A stretch of DNA of 26,169 bases from NCBI GenBank assembly GCA_964371555.1, contig CAYJMQ010000024.1:1-26169 (forward strand), written 5' to 3'. This DNA comes from CAYJMQ01 sp964371555 (GTDB lineage: Bacteria; Bdellovibrionota; JACOXK01; 2-02-FULL-40-11). Positions 1 to 8,002 of this stretch are shown in pieces. The notes beneath the pieces are model-generated. The model was not told where the DNA came from, ran no database searches, and was given only the letters and a program-made list of their open reading frames with translations. Numbering within the stretch: the stretch's first letter is position 1; every line of letters begins with the position of its first letter. A program made the position numbers and the translations under genes.

Positions 1-559
1 TAAACCCTAAATAATCGTTAGCTGACTTGCCAATGATGGTTATATCCACACCTGCCCCGTTTAAGGCATAATTGGCAGAAAGACTGGGATGACCATAAAG
101 AATATAAACTGCCCCTTCGTCATCGGCGCCGCCGTCATTATTTAGGCGGGCTCCCATCATCATGTCATCAAATCCATCTGAATTGATATCTCCAATGCTA
201 TCCAAAGAAAGTCCGAGCTGATCGTTCGCAGCTTTTCCGACGATGGTTACATTTACGCCCGCCCCGTCTAGACGATAGGTATTGGAAAAAGCATTTGTGC
301 CATAAAGCACATAGACCGCCCCTGAATCAGCCCCCCCCCCATCATTATTGAGATGGGCACCGCCAATAATATCAGCGATTCCATCGCCATTGAAGTCACT
401 CCCTATCGCTTTTGCTGGAGAATCGACTGTCGGTTCGACGAGATCTCTATATAGACTAGACTCTGCAACCAAAAAGGGAGCATACACATTTCCAATGGTA
501 AAAACCGCATAACAAATTGCAATCGATTTTACTAAGTTCCTTTCTTTACCGCTTTTCAT
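1..559 (-). CDS. FG-GAP repeat (integrin-alpha-like beta-propeller) protein, 3'-truncated by window edge
   Basis: Open frame from ATG at 557-559 to the window edge, 186 codons with no stop. After a basic start (MKSGKER) there is a hydrophobic stretch, residues 11-31, that fits a signal peptide. Two FG-GAP-type blades follow. The first has the calcium-binding pattern D-F-N-G-D-G-I-A-D, then NNDGGGADSGAVYVLYG. The second has D-I-N-S-D-G-F-D-D, then NNDGGADDEGAVYILYG. Such repeats form extracellular beta-propellers. A run of ten C at 331-340 lies in the first blade, but both blades keep the same length and frame, so it does not look like a sequencing slip. I see no strong ribosome site before the ATG, so the exact start is uncertain. 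The partner or ligand cannot be inferred. Confidence 0.8.
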   Translation of the reverse strand, partial: MKSGKERNLVKSIAICYAVFTIGNVYAPFLVAESSLYRDLVEPTVDSPAKAIGSDFNGDGIADIIGGAHLNNDGGGADSGAVYVLYGTNAFSNTYRLDGAGVNVTIVGKAANDQLGLSLDSIGDINSDGFDDMMMGARLNNDGGADDEGAVYILYGHPSLSANYALNGAGVDITIIGKSANDYLGF

Positions 560-651
560 GGTCTGATTCAAATTGGGAACACTATAATGGTATTCGATTT
601 GTTAGGATTTAAGCAATAAAATCTTTTTAAGATGATCTTTACCTTGTTATT

Positions 652-2085
652 TTAAATGTGAGTTAATTTCAACTGCCGTGCCGCCCTGACTTCATCGACG
701 CGGCCGACGGGGGTGGTCCAGGGGGCTTGAATCACTTTTTCGGGGTCGGTTTCGCACTCTTTTGCGATGGCGAGCATCGCGTCGCAGAAGCGATCGATCT
801 CTTCTTTTGATTCGGTTTCCGGCGGTTCTATCATCAGGGCGCCGCTGACAATGAGTGGAAAATAAATCGTGGGGGGGTGGAAGCCGTAATCCATCAGGCG
901 CTTGGCGATGTCCAGCGTTTTTACTTTGAATTTTTGCTGAATCCTATCGCTAAAAATGACTTCATGCATGCAGGGATGGTCATTGTAGGGGAGGTGATAC
1001 GCTTCTTTGAGTCGCGCCTTGATGTAGTTCGCATTGAGGACGGCAAGCTGGGATCCCTTCGTCAAACCATCGACTCCCATTGCCCGCATGTATGTGTAGG
1101 CGCGCACAAAGACGCCGAAGTTTCCAAAAAAACCCTTGATACGCCCGATCGTTTTTGGAAAATCGTTTTTCCACCGGAAAGCGTCCCCTTCACGAACCAG
1201 TCTTGGAATAGGGAGATAAGGGATCAGCTCTTTTTTTACGGCGACTGGACCAGCCCCCGGTCCCCCTCCGCCATGGGGCGTTGAAAAAGTTTTGTGAAGA
1301 TTAAATTGCACAAGATCGATCCCCATTGCGGCAAGATTAAGATGCCCCATCAGCGCGTTGAAATTGGCGCCATCGCAATAGACAAAGGCGTTTTTACTGT
1401 GAAGGAGGTTTGAAATTTTTAAAATATCTTCTTCAAAAAGACCGAGAGTGTTTGGATTTGTGAGCATCAGCGCCGCAACATCGTTATCAAGAAGCCGTTC
1501 AATGGTTTGAGAATCGAGGATTCCACGTTCATTGGATGGGACCTTAAGAACATCATAGCCGCAGAGCGCCGAGCTTGCCGGATTGGTTCCATGCGCGGAA
1601 TCGGGGATCAGGATTTTTGTTTTTTTGAGTCGATGGTCGAGGTGATAGGCGCGAATCAGTTTGAGTCCCGTAAATTCCCCCTGCGCTCCCGCTGCTGGCA
1701 GAAGAGTTACCGCATCCATTCCACTCAGCTTGCAAAGCCATTGCGAGAGTTGGTCCATAAGAAACATTGCCCCCTGTGTCAATTCTTGAGGCGCATAGGG
1801 GTGAATCTTTGAAAATCCGGGGAGTGCGGCCATCTCTTCATTGATTCTCGGATTGTATTTCATCGTGCAAGAGCCAAGGGGATAGAGCCCTTTTTCTATG
1901 TGAAAATTAAGTCCGGCCGCCTCTACATAATGACGGATGACTTCCAGTTCAGAGAGCTCCGGGAGTCCCATGCGCTCAAAATTATTTCTCAGGTATTCTT
2001 TGGGGATTTCATTTTTTTCCTCAAAATGGGGAAAATCAAAAGAACCCCGTCCGTCGTTCGATTTTTCAAAAATCAGCTGATTCAT
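652..2085 (-). CDS. gcvPB: Glycine dehydrogenase (decarboxylating) subunit 2, P-protein beta half
   Basis: The 477-residue catalytic half of the two-subunit P-protein. With GcvPA it decarboxylates glycine on pyridoxal phosphate and passes the aminomethyl group to lipoyl-GcvH. The PLP lysine lies in N-L-H-K-T-F-S-T-P-H (K265), followed by the glycine-rich GGGGPGAG. Other family marks are KGLYPLGSCTMKYNP near residue 65 and IEPPETESKEEIDRF near the C-terminus. It is the last gene of the folD-metF-gcv operon. Its ATG overlaps the gcvPA stop in an ATGA, so translation is probably coupled. No convincing intrinsic terminator follows the stop at 652. Confidence 0.97.
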   Translation of the reverse strand: MNQLIFEKSNDGRGSFDFPHFEEKNEIPKEYLRNNFERMGLPELSELEVIRHYVEAAGLNFHIEKGLYPLGSCTMKYNPRINEEMAALPGFSKIHPYAPQELTQGAMFLMDQLSQWLCKLSGMDAVTLLPAAGAQGEFTGLKLIRAYHLDHRLKKTKILIPDSAHGTNPASSALCGYDVLKVPSNERGILDSQTIERLLDNDVAALMLTNPNTLGLFEEDILKISNLLHSKNAFVYCDGANFNALMGHLNLAAMGIDLVQFNLHKTFSTPHGGGGPGAGPVAVKKELIPYLPIPRLVREGDAFRWKNDFPKTIGRIKGFFGNFGVFVRAYTYMRAMGVDGLTKGSQLAVLNANYIKARLKEAYHLPYNDHPCMHEVIFSDRIQQKFKVKTLDIAKRLMDYGFHPPTIYFPLIVSGALMIEPPETESKEEIDRFCDAMLAIAKECETDPEKVIQAPWTTPVGRVDEVRAARQLKLTHI

Positions 2086-3413
2086 AAAAGTTTCGTCAAT
2101 CGTTCAATGTCATTTTTTGATGTCAGTTCCGTCGTACAGATAAGCAAACAGTTCTCAAGTTCGGAATAAAATTTGTCTAGTCGAATACCGGGGATGATTT
2201 TATTGTCGAGACATTTTTTAACAATGGCATCGACCGGTTTTTTAAATTCGACTGTGATTTCATTGAAAAAAGGGGCATGAAAGCGGAGATCGGCTTTCCC
2301 TTTGAGCGCCTCGCGCATCTGACAGGCAAGGGTATGGTTCCAGCTCGCGAGCTTTCTCAATCCCTTTTCACCTAAGGTAGCCATATAAATGGTTGCCCGC
2401 GTTGCCAGAAGCGCCTGATTGGTGCAGATATTGGAGGTTGCCTTCTCACGGCGGATATGCTGCTCGCGCGTCGAGAGCGTTAGTGTAAAAGCGCGGTTTC
2501 CCTTGTCGTCTACAGTTTCTCCAACAATTCTTCCGGGGATGGAGCGGACAAATGAGAGTCGTGTCGCAAAGAATCCGACATGGGGGCCTCCATAAGAGGG
2601 GGCATTTCCAAACGATTGTGTTTCGCCGACGACAATATCGGCGCCAAATTCCCCCGGACTTTTAAGAAGCGCCAGTGAGAGCGGCTCCGTAACGCAGACA
2701 ATAAAGAGGACATTTTTTGAGCGGCAGATCATCTGTATTTGGGAGAGATCTTCTATGGCGCCAAAGAAGTTTGGATTTTGGACCACAATCGCCAATGTCT
2801 GATCGGTTGTTTTTGCCTTTAGCGCTTCCAAATTTGTGCGGCCAGATTTCAGATCGAAGTCGATCGATTTTAACTCAATATCCTGGGCATCTGTGTAAGT
2901 CCCACAGACATCGCGATATTCGGGGTGAATGCCGCGTGAAAGAAGAATCTCTCTTTTTTCCGGGAAGAGACGTTTGGCCATCAGGCATGCCTCCGCAAGT
3001 GAGGTTGCGCCATCATACATAGAGGCGTTGGCAACCTCCATTCCGGTGAGTCTTGCTATCATCGTTTGAAATTCAAAAATAGTGCGGAGTGTCCCCTGGG
3101 AGATCTCTGGCTGATAAGGGGTGTAAGAGGTTAAAAATCCCCCCTGGCCGGAAAGATAATTTACGATCGTTGGAACATAATGCGCATAGCAGCCCCCCCC
3201 GAGAAATTGGGTGAAAGTATGAGCCTGATTCTGATTTGAAATTTCTGAGATCAGTTCCTTAAGTTCGATTTCAGAAAGGGTTTTTGGGAGATCGAGCGGT
3301 TTTTGATGTCTGAATTCTTTTGGGATCGACTTGAAAAGGGTTTCAAGAGAGGCAGCCCCAATGGTTTTTAACATTTTTTCGATATCCTGATATGTTCCGG
3401 GAAGATACCGCAT
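2082..3413 (-). CDS. gcvPA: Glycine dehydrogenase (decarboxylating) subunit 1, P-protein alpha half
   Basis: 443 residues, the usual length for the N-terminal half of P-protein when it is split. Family hallmarks are M-R-Y-L-P-G-T at the start, FLGGGCYAHYVPTIV near residue 70, TPYQPEISQGTL near 98 and SFGNAPSYGGPHVGF near 267. It forms a complex with GcvPB and is inactive alone. Its ATG shares its A with the gcvH stop codon (TAATG), and its own TGA overlaps the gcvPB start, so the three genes are likely translated as a coupled set. A split P-protein is typical of Firmicutes, Thermotoga, archaea and many deltaproteobacteria-like lineages, and less so of gammaproteobacteria. Confidence 0.97.
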   Translation of the reverse strand: MRYLPGTYQDIEKMLKTIGAASLETLFKSIPKEFRHQKPLDLPKTLSEIELKELISEISNQNQAHTFTQFLGGGCYAHYVPTIVNYLSGQGGFLTSYTPYQPEISQGTLRTIFEFQTMIARLTGMEVANASMYDGATSLAEACLMAKRLFPEKREILLSRGIHPEYRDVCGTYTDAQDIELKSIDFDLKSGRTNLEALKAKTTDQTLAIVVQNPNFFGAIEDLSQIQMICRSKNVLFIVCVTEPLSLALLKSPGEFGADIVVGETQSFGNAPSYGGPHVGFFATRLSFVRSIPGRIVGETVDDKGNRAFTLTLSTREQHIRREKATSNICTNQALLATRATIYMATLGEKGLRKLASWNHTLACQMREALKGKADLRFHAPFFNEITVEFKKPVDAIVKKCLDNKIIPGIRLDKFYSELENCLLICTTELTSKNDIERLTKLL

Positions 3414-3805
3414 TAGTGTTTACCGTACTCGATCCACTCCTCATACTGTTTTTGACTGAGCAGTGTTTCAATCTCCTCTGGAGATCTGGGTTTGAGATGA
3501 ATCAGCCAGCCCGCGTCATAAGGATCTTTGTTTATAATATCAGGTGAACTCAGCAAGGGGTCGTTGGCCTTTATAATTTCCCCGCCGACAGGCATATAGA
3601 TTTCTGAAACCGCTTTAACCGATTCAACAACGCCGAAGCTCTTCCCCTTGTCGATGACGGCGCCGACTTTGGGGAGTTCAAGATAGACAATATCTCCCAG
3701 CTCATGCTCGGCATAATTTGTAATTCCAACAACGACCACCCCATTTTCATAAAGGGCCCATTCATGTTCTTTGGTATAACGCAAATGTTTTGGGTGATGC
3801 AGCAT
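3413..3805 (-). CDS. gcvH: Glycine cleavage system H protein (lipoyl carrier)
   Basis: 130-residue lipoyl-domain protein that shuttles the aminomethyl group between P-, T- and L-proteins. The lipoylated lysine is K64 in the motif V-E-S-V-K-A-V-S-E, preceded by GDIVYLELPKVGAVIDKGK. The C-terminal NKDPYDAGWLIHLKP is also typical. The start is supported by a good ribosome site (AAAAAGGAG) inside the end of gcvT. The ATG overlaps the gcvT stop as TAATG. No dihydrolipoyl dehydrogenase (L-protein) or lipoyl ligase gene lies in the window, so these must be encoded elsewhere. Confidence 0.97.
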   Translation of the reverse strand: MLHHPKHLRYTKEHEWALYENGVVVVGITNYAEHELGDIVYLELPKVGAVIDKGKSFGVVESVKAVSEIYMPVGGEIIKANDPLLSSPDIINKDPYDAGWLIHLKPRSPEEIETLLSQKQYEEWIEYGKH

Positions 3806-4926
3806 TACGTCTCCTTTTTCCTGACAAAGGGGGTCTTTACAATTTTGGCTTTAACTCTGTTCGACCGGATTGCGATATAGATTTCTTGTCCAATCGAACT
3901 CCATTGGGGTTTTATAAAACCGATTCCGATCCCCTTTTTTAAAATCGGCGATAACGTACCACTCGTCACTTCGCCGATCAACTCATTTTGGGGAGAATAA
4001 ATTGGATAACCCTGTCTTGGAATTCCGGCTTGAAGGAGTTCAAATCCTCTTAGATGACGCGATATCCCTTTCTCTTTTTGTGCGGTGAGCGCCTCTTTTC
4101 CAATAAAATTCCCCTTTTGCCATTTTACGACCCACTCAAGATCCGCCTCAAGGGGGGTGATCTCTTTTGATAACTCATGACCATAAAGCGGATAACGCAT
4201 TTCAATTCGTAATGTGTCGCGGGCGCCCAAACCGCACGGTTGAATTCCAAACGTCCTGCCAGTTTCCAAAAGGGCATCCCAGACTTTTTCACCGGATGGG
4301 GAAGGCATATAAAGCTCAAAACCGTCTTCTCCGGTGTAGCCGGTGCGCGAAATGATCATATCGATGCCCTGTACTTTTCCCATTGTGAATCGGTAGTATT
4401 TTATTTTTGAAAGATCGACAGTCGTCAGTTTTTTCACGCACGCCTCGGCCTTGGGTCCCTGAATGGCGAGTTGGACATAATCGGATGACCGGTTTTGAAT
4501 GGTAACCTGTTCCCCGACCCGTTGACTGGAGATCCATTCAAAATCCTTTTCGATATTAGAGGCATTGACGCAGAGAAAAATATGTGTCGGCGAAAATTTA
4601 TAAATGAGAATATCATCAACTATGCCGCCGCTGGGATAGCAGATGACCGAGTAAAGAACCTGCGATCCATCGATTGCTTTTGCGACATCTTGGGTAACCA
4701 CTTTTTGAATAAAGGGGAGGGCATCCGGACCCGTGATCTCAATCTCTCCCATATGACTGACATCAAAGAGGCCAACGCTATTTCGCGTTGCCAGATGCTC
4801 GTCGATAATCCCTTTATATTGGACAGGCATCTGCCAGCCGCCGAATTCGACGATTTTGGCCTGATGGGCAAGATGTCTTTTGTAAAGGGGGGTGTAAAGA
4901 GGGGTTTTTTTCACTTCATTTGACAT
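3805..4926 (-). CDS. gcvT: Aminomethyltransferase, glycine cleavage T protein
   Basis: 373 residues. It transfers the methylene unit from aminomethyl-lipoyl GcvH to tetrahydrofolate, giving 5,10-methylene-THF and ammonia. Recognisable segments are KTPLYTPLYKRHLAHQAK at the N-terminus, EFGGWQMPVQYKGI with the folate-site GGW, VGLFDVSHMGEIEI, SRTGYTGEDGFELY and RLEIRYPLYGHE-like text. A GEVTSGTLSPILKKGIGIGF segment lies in the C-terminal barrel. The start overlaps the metF 3' end by 16 bases. Its product, methylene-THF, is the substrate of both neighbours upstream in the operon, MetF and FolD. Confidence 0.97.
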   Translation of the reverse strand: MSNEVKKTPLYTPLYKRHLAHQAKIVEFGGWQMPVQYKGIIDEHLATRNSVGLFDVSHMGEIEITGPDALPFIQKVVTQDVAKAIDGSQVLYSVICYPSGGIVDDILIYKFSPTHIFLCVNASNIEKDFEWISSQRVGEQVTIQNRSSDYVQLAIQGPKAEACVKKLTTVDLSKIKYYRFTMGKVQGIDMIISRTGYTGEDGFELYMPSPSGEKVWDALLETGRTFGIQPCGLGARDTLRIEMRYPLYGHELSKEITPLEADLEWVVKWQKGNFIGKEALTAQKEKGISRHLRGFELLQAGIPRQGYPIYSPQNELIGEVTSGTLSPILKKGIGIGFIKPQWSSIGQEIYIAIRSNRVKAKIVKTPFVRKKET

Positions 4927-5798
4927 AAAGTTTCGTAGCGATTGAGAATCAGCGGGATTTTGTCTTCATTTTTTATAGCCATCAGATGGACTCCATGACA
5001 AAGACCCCTCATCGCCTTCATCTGTTCTGCCGCTATTTCAATCCCGGTCTGCATCGGGTTTTCCGAGGCGCGCAGGCGTTCTTTGATTTCGGAAGGAATC
5101 CGGATGCCAGGGACATGTTTGTGAATGTAGTTCACGTTTTTATGCGACCAGAGGAGAAGGACGCCCGCAATAATTTTTGTATTGAATTTTTCGGCTTCCT
5201 TCATGAAAAGTTCGAAGGCTTTCAGATCAAACACCGCCTGAGTCTGAAAAAAATTTGCCCCGGCCTCAATTTTTTTCTCCATCCGTTTTAAATGGGGTTC
5301 AATCCTCAAATCGGTTGGATTGACAACTGCCCCCGCGTAAAAGCTTGTATGTCCTTCAATTGGGTTATCAAAAAAATCAAACCCCCGATTGAGTTTTTGA
5401 ATCGTTTTAAGAAGCTTGGTCGATTCAAATTCAAAGACCCCTTTTGCGAGCGGGTGATCGCCGATCCTCAAGGGATCCCCCGTGAGTGGCAAGAGGTTTT
5501 TAATGCCAAGGGCGTCTGCGCCCAAAAGGTCGGACTGGAGCGCCAAAGAATTTCTATCACGGCATGAAATCTGAAAAATAGGCTCCAGGTTCTCTTTCGC
5601 CAGGAACCCCGAGGCGACGAGCGCGCTGAAGCGCAGGATAGATCGTTGGTTATCAGTCACATTGAATGCTGTGATTTTGTCTCTGAGAGATTTTGTTTTT
5701 TCGAGGAATTCCCTCGTATCCGGGCCTTTGGGGGGACAGACTTCGGCAGTAACAACAAATTCCCCATTCTCTAATTTTTTTTGTAAAGCCGAACTCAT
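4911..5798 (-). CDS. metF: Methylenetetrahydrofolate reductase family protein
   Basis: 295 residues, the length of bacterial MetF without a regulatory domain. It reduces 5,10-methylene-THF to 5-methyl-THF on FAD in a TIM barrel. Family signs are FVVTAEVCPPKGPD near the N-terminus with the catalytic-type Glu, ITAFNVTDNQRSI, GIKNLLPLTGDPLRIGDH (the L-T-G-D motif) and EAGANFFQTQAVFD (the F-x-Q-T-Q motif). The C-terminal GIEIAAEQMKAMRGLCHGVHLMAI is also typical. It starts in an ATGA overlap with the folD stop. I cannot tell the electron donor. In anaerobes MetF often works with a separate partner such as MetV, which I do not see in this window. Confidence 0.93.
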   Translation of the reverse strand: MSSALQKKLENGEFVVTAEVCPPKGPDTREFLEKTKSLRDKITAFNVTDNQRSILRFSALVASGFLAKENLEPIFQISCRDRNSLALQSDLLGADALGIKNLLPLTGDPLRIGDHPLAKGVFEFESTKLLKTIQKLNRGFDFFDNPIEGHTSFYAGAVVNPTDLRIEPHLKRMEKKIEAGANFFQTQAVFDLKAFELFMKEAEKFNTKIIAGVLLLWSHKNVNYIHKHVPGIRIPSEIKERLRASENPMQTGIEIAAEQMKAMRGLCHGVHLMAIKNEDKIPLILNRYETLCQMK

Positions 5799-6631
5799 TT
5801 TTGCCGCCGTTCAAACGACTCCCATGTGTTTTCAAGAAGCATTGCAATCGTCATCGGTCCCACCCCTCCCGGCACAGGGGTGAGATAACCTGCGACCTCT
5901 TTTACTTCATCAAAATCGACATCCCCCACCAGGTGGTCATCTATACGGTGAATGCCTACATCTACTACAACTGCCCCCGGTTTCACAAAAGTTTTTTTAA
6001 CCAGCTTTGGTTTTCCCACTGCTGCGATGATAATATCCGCTGTTTTACATTCGTTTTCGAGATCTTTTGTTTTGGAATGACAGATCGTAACAGTCGCATT
6101 TGCCTGTAAGAGAAGCATTGCCATCGGTTTTCCAACAATCAGTGAACGCCCGATGACAACCGCTTTTTTCCCGGAAACATCTATTTTATATTCGTGAAAC
6201 ATTTTCATGATCCCTTTCGGGGTGCAGGGAACAAATGAAGGGGCGCCCATCAAAAGTTTTCCGAGGTTATGGGGATGAAAGCCATCAACATCCTTTTCAG
6301 CGGAAACAGATTTCATGATAAGATCCGAAGGGAGATGGGGCGGGAGCGGGAGTTGAACAAGAATACCGTCAATTTTTTTTGAATCATTTAAAAACTGAAT
6401 TAGTTTTAAAAGCTCTTCTTCGGTAACCGATTTTGGGAGCCGGTGAACTTCAGAATACATGCCGACAATTTTAGCCGCTTTTTCTTTGCGCCCCACGTAG
6501 ATATGAGAGGCTTCATCATCCCCCACAAGAACAGCCGCGAGTCCCGGCGGACGGCTTTTTTTAAGGGATAGAATTTTTTCTTTAAGTTCTTTATGAACCT
6601 TTTCAGAGATTTTTTTTCCGTCGAGAAGCAT
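5795..6631 (-). CDS. folD: Bifunctional methylene-THF dehydrogenase / methenyl-THF cyclohydrolase
   Basis: 278 residues from the chosen start. It interconverts methylene-, methenyl- and 10-formyl-THF. Motifs seen: Y45-x3-K49 in IYVGRKEK (catalytic Tyr/Lys), GILVQLPLPPHLP at 89-101, KDVDGFHP at 113-120, the Rossmann segment GRSLIVGKPM at 161-170 and PGGVGPMTIAML at 254-265. An in-frame ATG at 6649 would add six residues (MARERA). I prefer 6631 because the sigma70-type promoter at 6661-6689 would start the transcript near 6654, leaving no room for a ribosome site before 6649. The 6631 ATG is preceded by AAGGGAAAG. It is the first gene of the operon. Confidence 0.95.
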   Translation of the reverse strand: MLLDGKKISEKVHKELKEKILSLKKSRPPGLAAVLVGDDEASHIYVGRKEKAAKIVGMYSEVHRLPKSVTEEELLKLIQFLNDSKKIDGILVQLPLPPHLPSDLIMKSVSAEKDVDGFHPHNLGKLLMGAPSFVPCTPKGIMKMFHEYKIDVSGKKAVVIGRSLIVGKPMAMLLLQANATVTICHSKTKDLENECKTADIIIAAVGKPKLVKKTFVKPGAVVVDVGIHRIDDHLVGDVDFDEVKEVAGYLTPVPGGVGPMTIAMLLENTWESFERRQK

Positions 6632-6660
6632 AGCTCTTTCCCTTGCCATAATGAGAAGGA

Positions 6661-6689
6661 ACTATAAGGGAGGTTCTTTGTAATTTCAA
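6661..6689 (-). promoter_or_regulatory. Sigma70-type promoter of the folD-metF-gcv operon
   Basis: On the minus strand, TTGAAA (6689-6684), a 17-base spacer and TATAGT (6666-6661). The predicted transcript start near 6654 leaves a leader of about 23 bases to the folD ATG at 6631. This is far too short for a glycine riboswitch, so any glycine control must act at the promoter or elsewhere. Confidence 0.7.
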
Positions 6690-6716
6690 TAGGTTTGTGC
6701 TAGCGTAAATACACTT

Positions 6717-6896
6717 ATGGCGGGATCCCAGGGCCCAAAGACAAAAAAAGAAAAAAAATCCCCTTCGCTCGTTAAAAATAGGGAATCTTCCAGATTGGAC
6801 TTGAAAAAAATCAATCAATTAAGAGAAGCGATTCGCGAGGGGCGATATGAAGTCGATTTTGAAAAGCTGGCTGAAAAGTTTTTAAAAGATTTATAA
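6717..6896 (+). CDS. Small FlgM-like (anti-sigma-28 factor family) protein
   Basis: 59-residue gene, ATG at 6717-6719 and TAA at 6894-6896. The N-terminal 25 residues are rich in Lys and Ser and probably disordered. The C-terminal part, L-D-L-K-K-I-N-Q-L-R-E-A-I-R-E-G-R-Y-E-V followed by DFEKLAEKFLKDL, matches the FlgM C-terminal pattern (I-x-x-L-[KR]-x-A-I-x-x-G-x-Y-x-[VI]-D-x-x-x-[IL]-A-x-K). In FlgM this half binds and inhibits the flagellar sigma factor FliA. It is shorter than usual FlgM (about 90-100 residues). No flagellar genes surround it, and it ends one base before the dgt ATG. Either it is an orphan FlgM or a FlgM-fold protein with another partner. The family call is from memory of the motif. 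Confidence 0.65.
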   Translation: MAGSQGPKTKKEKKSPSLVKNRESSRLDLKKINQLREAIREGRYEVDFEKLAEKFLKDL

Positions 6897-6897
6897 G

Positions 6898-7944
6898 ATG
6901 GAGTCTATTCGACATACCCTCGAAGAAATAGAAAAAGAGCGCCTCTCCGAGCGCGCGTTTCCAAGCGCCAAAAGCCAAAGGGGGCGTTTTGAGAAGCCGT
7001 GTGATTTTCGGACCGCGTTTCAGAAAGACCGGGATAAAATCCTTCATTCGAAAGCGTTTAGAAGACTCAAACATAAGACGCAGGTTTTTTTGGCTCCGCT
7101 GGGAGATCATTACCGGACCCGCCTGACGCATACGCTGGAAGTCATGCAAATTGGGCGAACCATAGCGAGGGCTTTAAGGCTCAACGAAGATTTGGTGGAG
7201 GCAGGGGCGCTCGGACACGATCTGGGGCATACCCCTTTTGGTCATTCAGGAGAGGAGGTTCTCAATCAGATCCATCCTTCCGGCTTTCATCATGTTTTTC
7301 AAAGTGTCCGGATTGTCGATCGTCTTGAAAACAATGGGGAGGGGCTGAATCTGACGGCGGAAGTCCGGGAGGCGATTGCGAAGCATTCAAAAGGGAAAGG
7401 GCCGATTTTAACCGACGATCCTAAATTTATGGCCAAAACACTGGAAGGACAAATCGTGAGACTTTCCGATATTATCGCTTATATTAACCATGATCTGGAT
7501 GACGCGGTGCGTGCCGGGCTGTGGATGGTTACAGACATTACCAAAGACATTCGAAAAATTTTTGGTGAAACACCCTCTCAGAGAATTGAGACGATGATTC
7601 GGGATACTGTTCATACAACCGCACAGGCGAATCTCGATAAAATCAGAATGAGTCCAGAGCGACTGGAAGCCCTGACAGCGCTTCGGGCTTTTATGTTTGA
7701 GAATGTCTATGAATCCAGGAAAACCCAGAAAGAACTGGCAAAGGCTAAAAAAATGATGGAGACACTCTATCATTATTATAAAGAGCGCCCGGATCAGCTG
7801 CTTGCCGCGATGAATCTTGAGGAATTTAGAGAACCGGCTGAAAGACATCTCGTTGATTTTTTATCGGGGATGACTGATTTTTATGCCATCCGAAAGTTTG
7901 AGGAGTTATTTTTGCCGAATCAGTGGTTTACGACTTCTTCTTGA
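6898..7944 (+). CDS. dgt: Deoxyguanosinetriphosphate triphosphohydrolase-like HD-domain protein
   Basis: 348 residues. HD-superfamily dNTPase that hydrolyses dGTP (or other dNTPs) to the nucleoside and triphosphate. Motifs: SKAFRRLKHKTQVF at 51-64, the first metal His in RLTHTLEV (H78), the HD pair in GALGHDLGHTPFGHSGE (H107-D108) and the distal Asp in RLSDIIAYINHDLDDA (D191). The length fits the short bacterial Dgt-like subfamily rather than E. coli Dgt (505 residues). It begins one base after the FlgM-like gene and probably shares its transcript. Its stop overlaps the -35 element of the pal promoter. Confidence 0.93.
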   Translation: MESIRHTLEEIEKERLSERAFPSAKSQRGRFEKPCDFRTAFQKDRDKILHSKAFRRLKHKTQVFLAPLGDHYRTRLTHTLEVMQIGRTIARALRLNEDLVEAGALGHDLGHTPFGHSGEEVLNQIHPSGFHHVFQSVRIVDRLENNGEGLNLTAEVREAIAKHSKGKGPILTDDPKFMAKTLEGQIVRLSDIIAYINHDLDDAVRAGLWMVTDITKDIRKIFGETPSQRIETMIRDTVHTTAQANLDKIRMSPERLEALTALRAFMFENVYESRKTQKELAKAKKMMETLYHYYKERPDQLLAAMNLEEFREPAERHLVDFLSGMTDFYAIRKFEELFLPNQWFTTSS

Positions 7945-7969
7945 CATTTAATTTACGATTATTAAGAAT
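7941..7969 (+). promoter_or_regulatory. Sigma70-type promoter of the pal-cpoB gene group
   Basis: Perfect -35 TTGACA (7941-7946), a 17-base spacer and AAGAAT (7964-7969). The -35 overlaps the dgt stop codon. Expected start near 7976, giving a leader of about 27 bases with the ribosome site AAGGGGG before the pal ATG at 8003. Confidence 0.65.
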
Positions 7970-8002
7970 GATTGCATTCTGAACCTAAGAAGGGGGTACA
8001 TT

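Noticed and set aside
601..640. Terminator after gcvPB (AAGAT-G-ATCTT)
   Set aside because: The stem is only five base pairs of weak A/T-rich sequence and no T-run follows directly on the minus strand.
4495..4923. 142-residue plus-strand frame opposite gcvT
   Set aside because: It is fully antisense to a confidently identified enzyme, with no family resemblance.
6631..6660. Glycine riboswitch ahead of the folD-metF-gcv operon
   Set aside because: The promoter at 6661-6689 leaves only about 23 bases of leader, too short for any riboswitch aptamer.
6677..6708. Rightward promoter for the FlgM-like gene
   Set aside because: The best candidate (TTGTAA, 17 bases, TAGCGT) has only a three-of-six -10 match, and I found no sigma-28-type sequence, so I leave the promoter unassigned.
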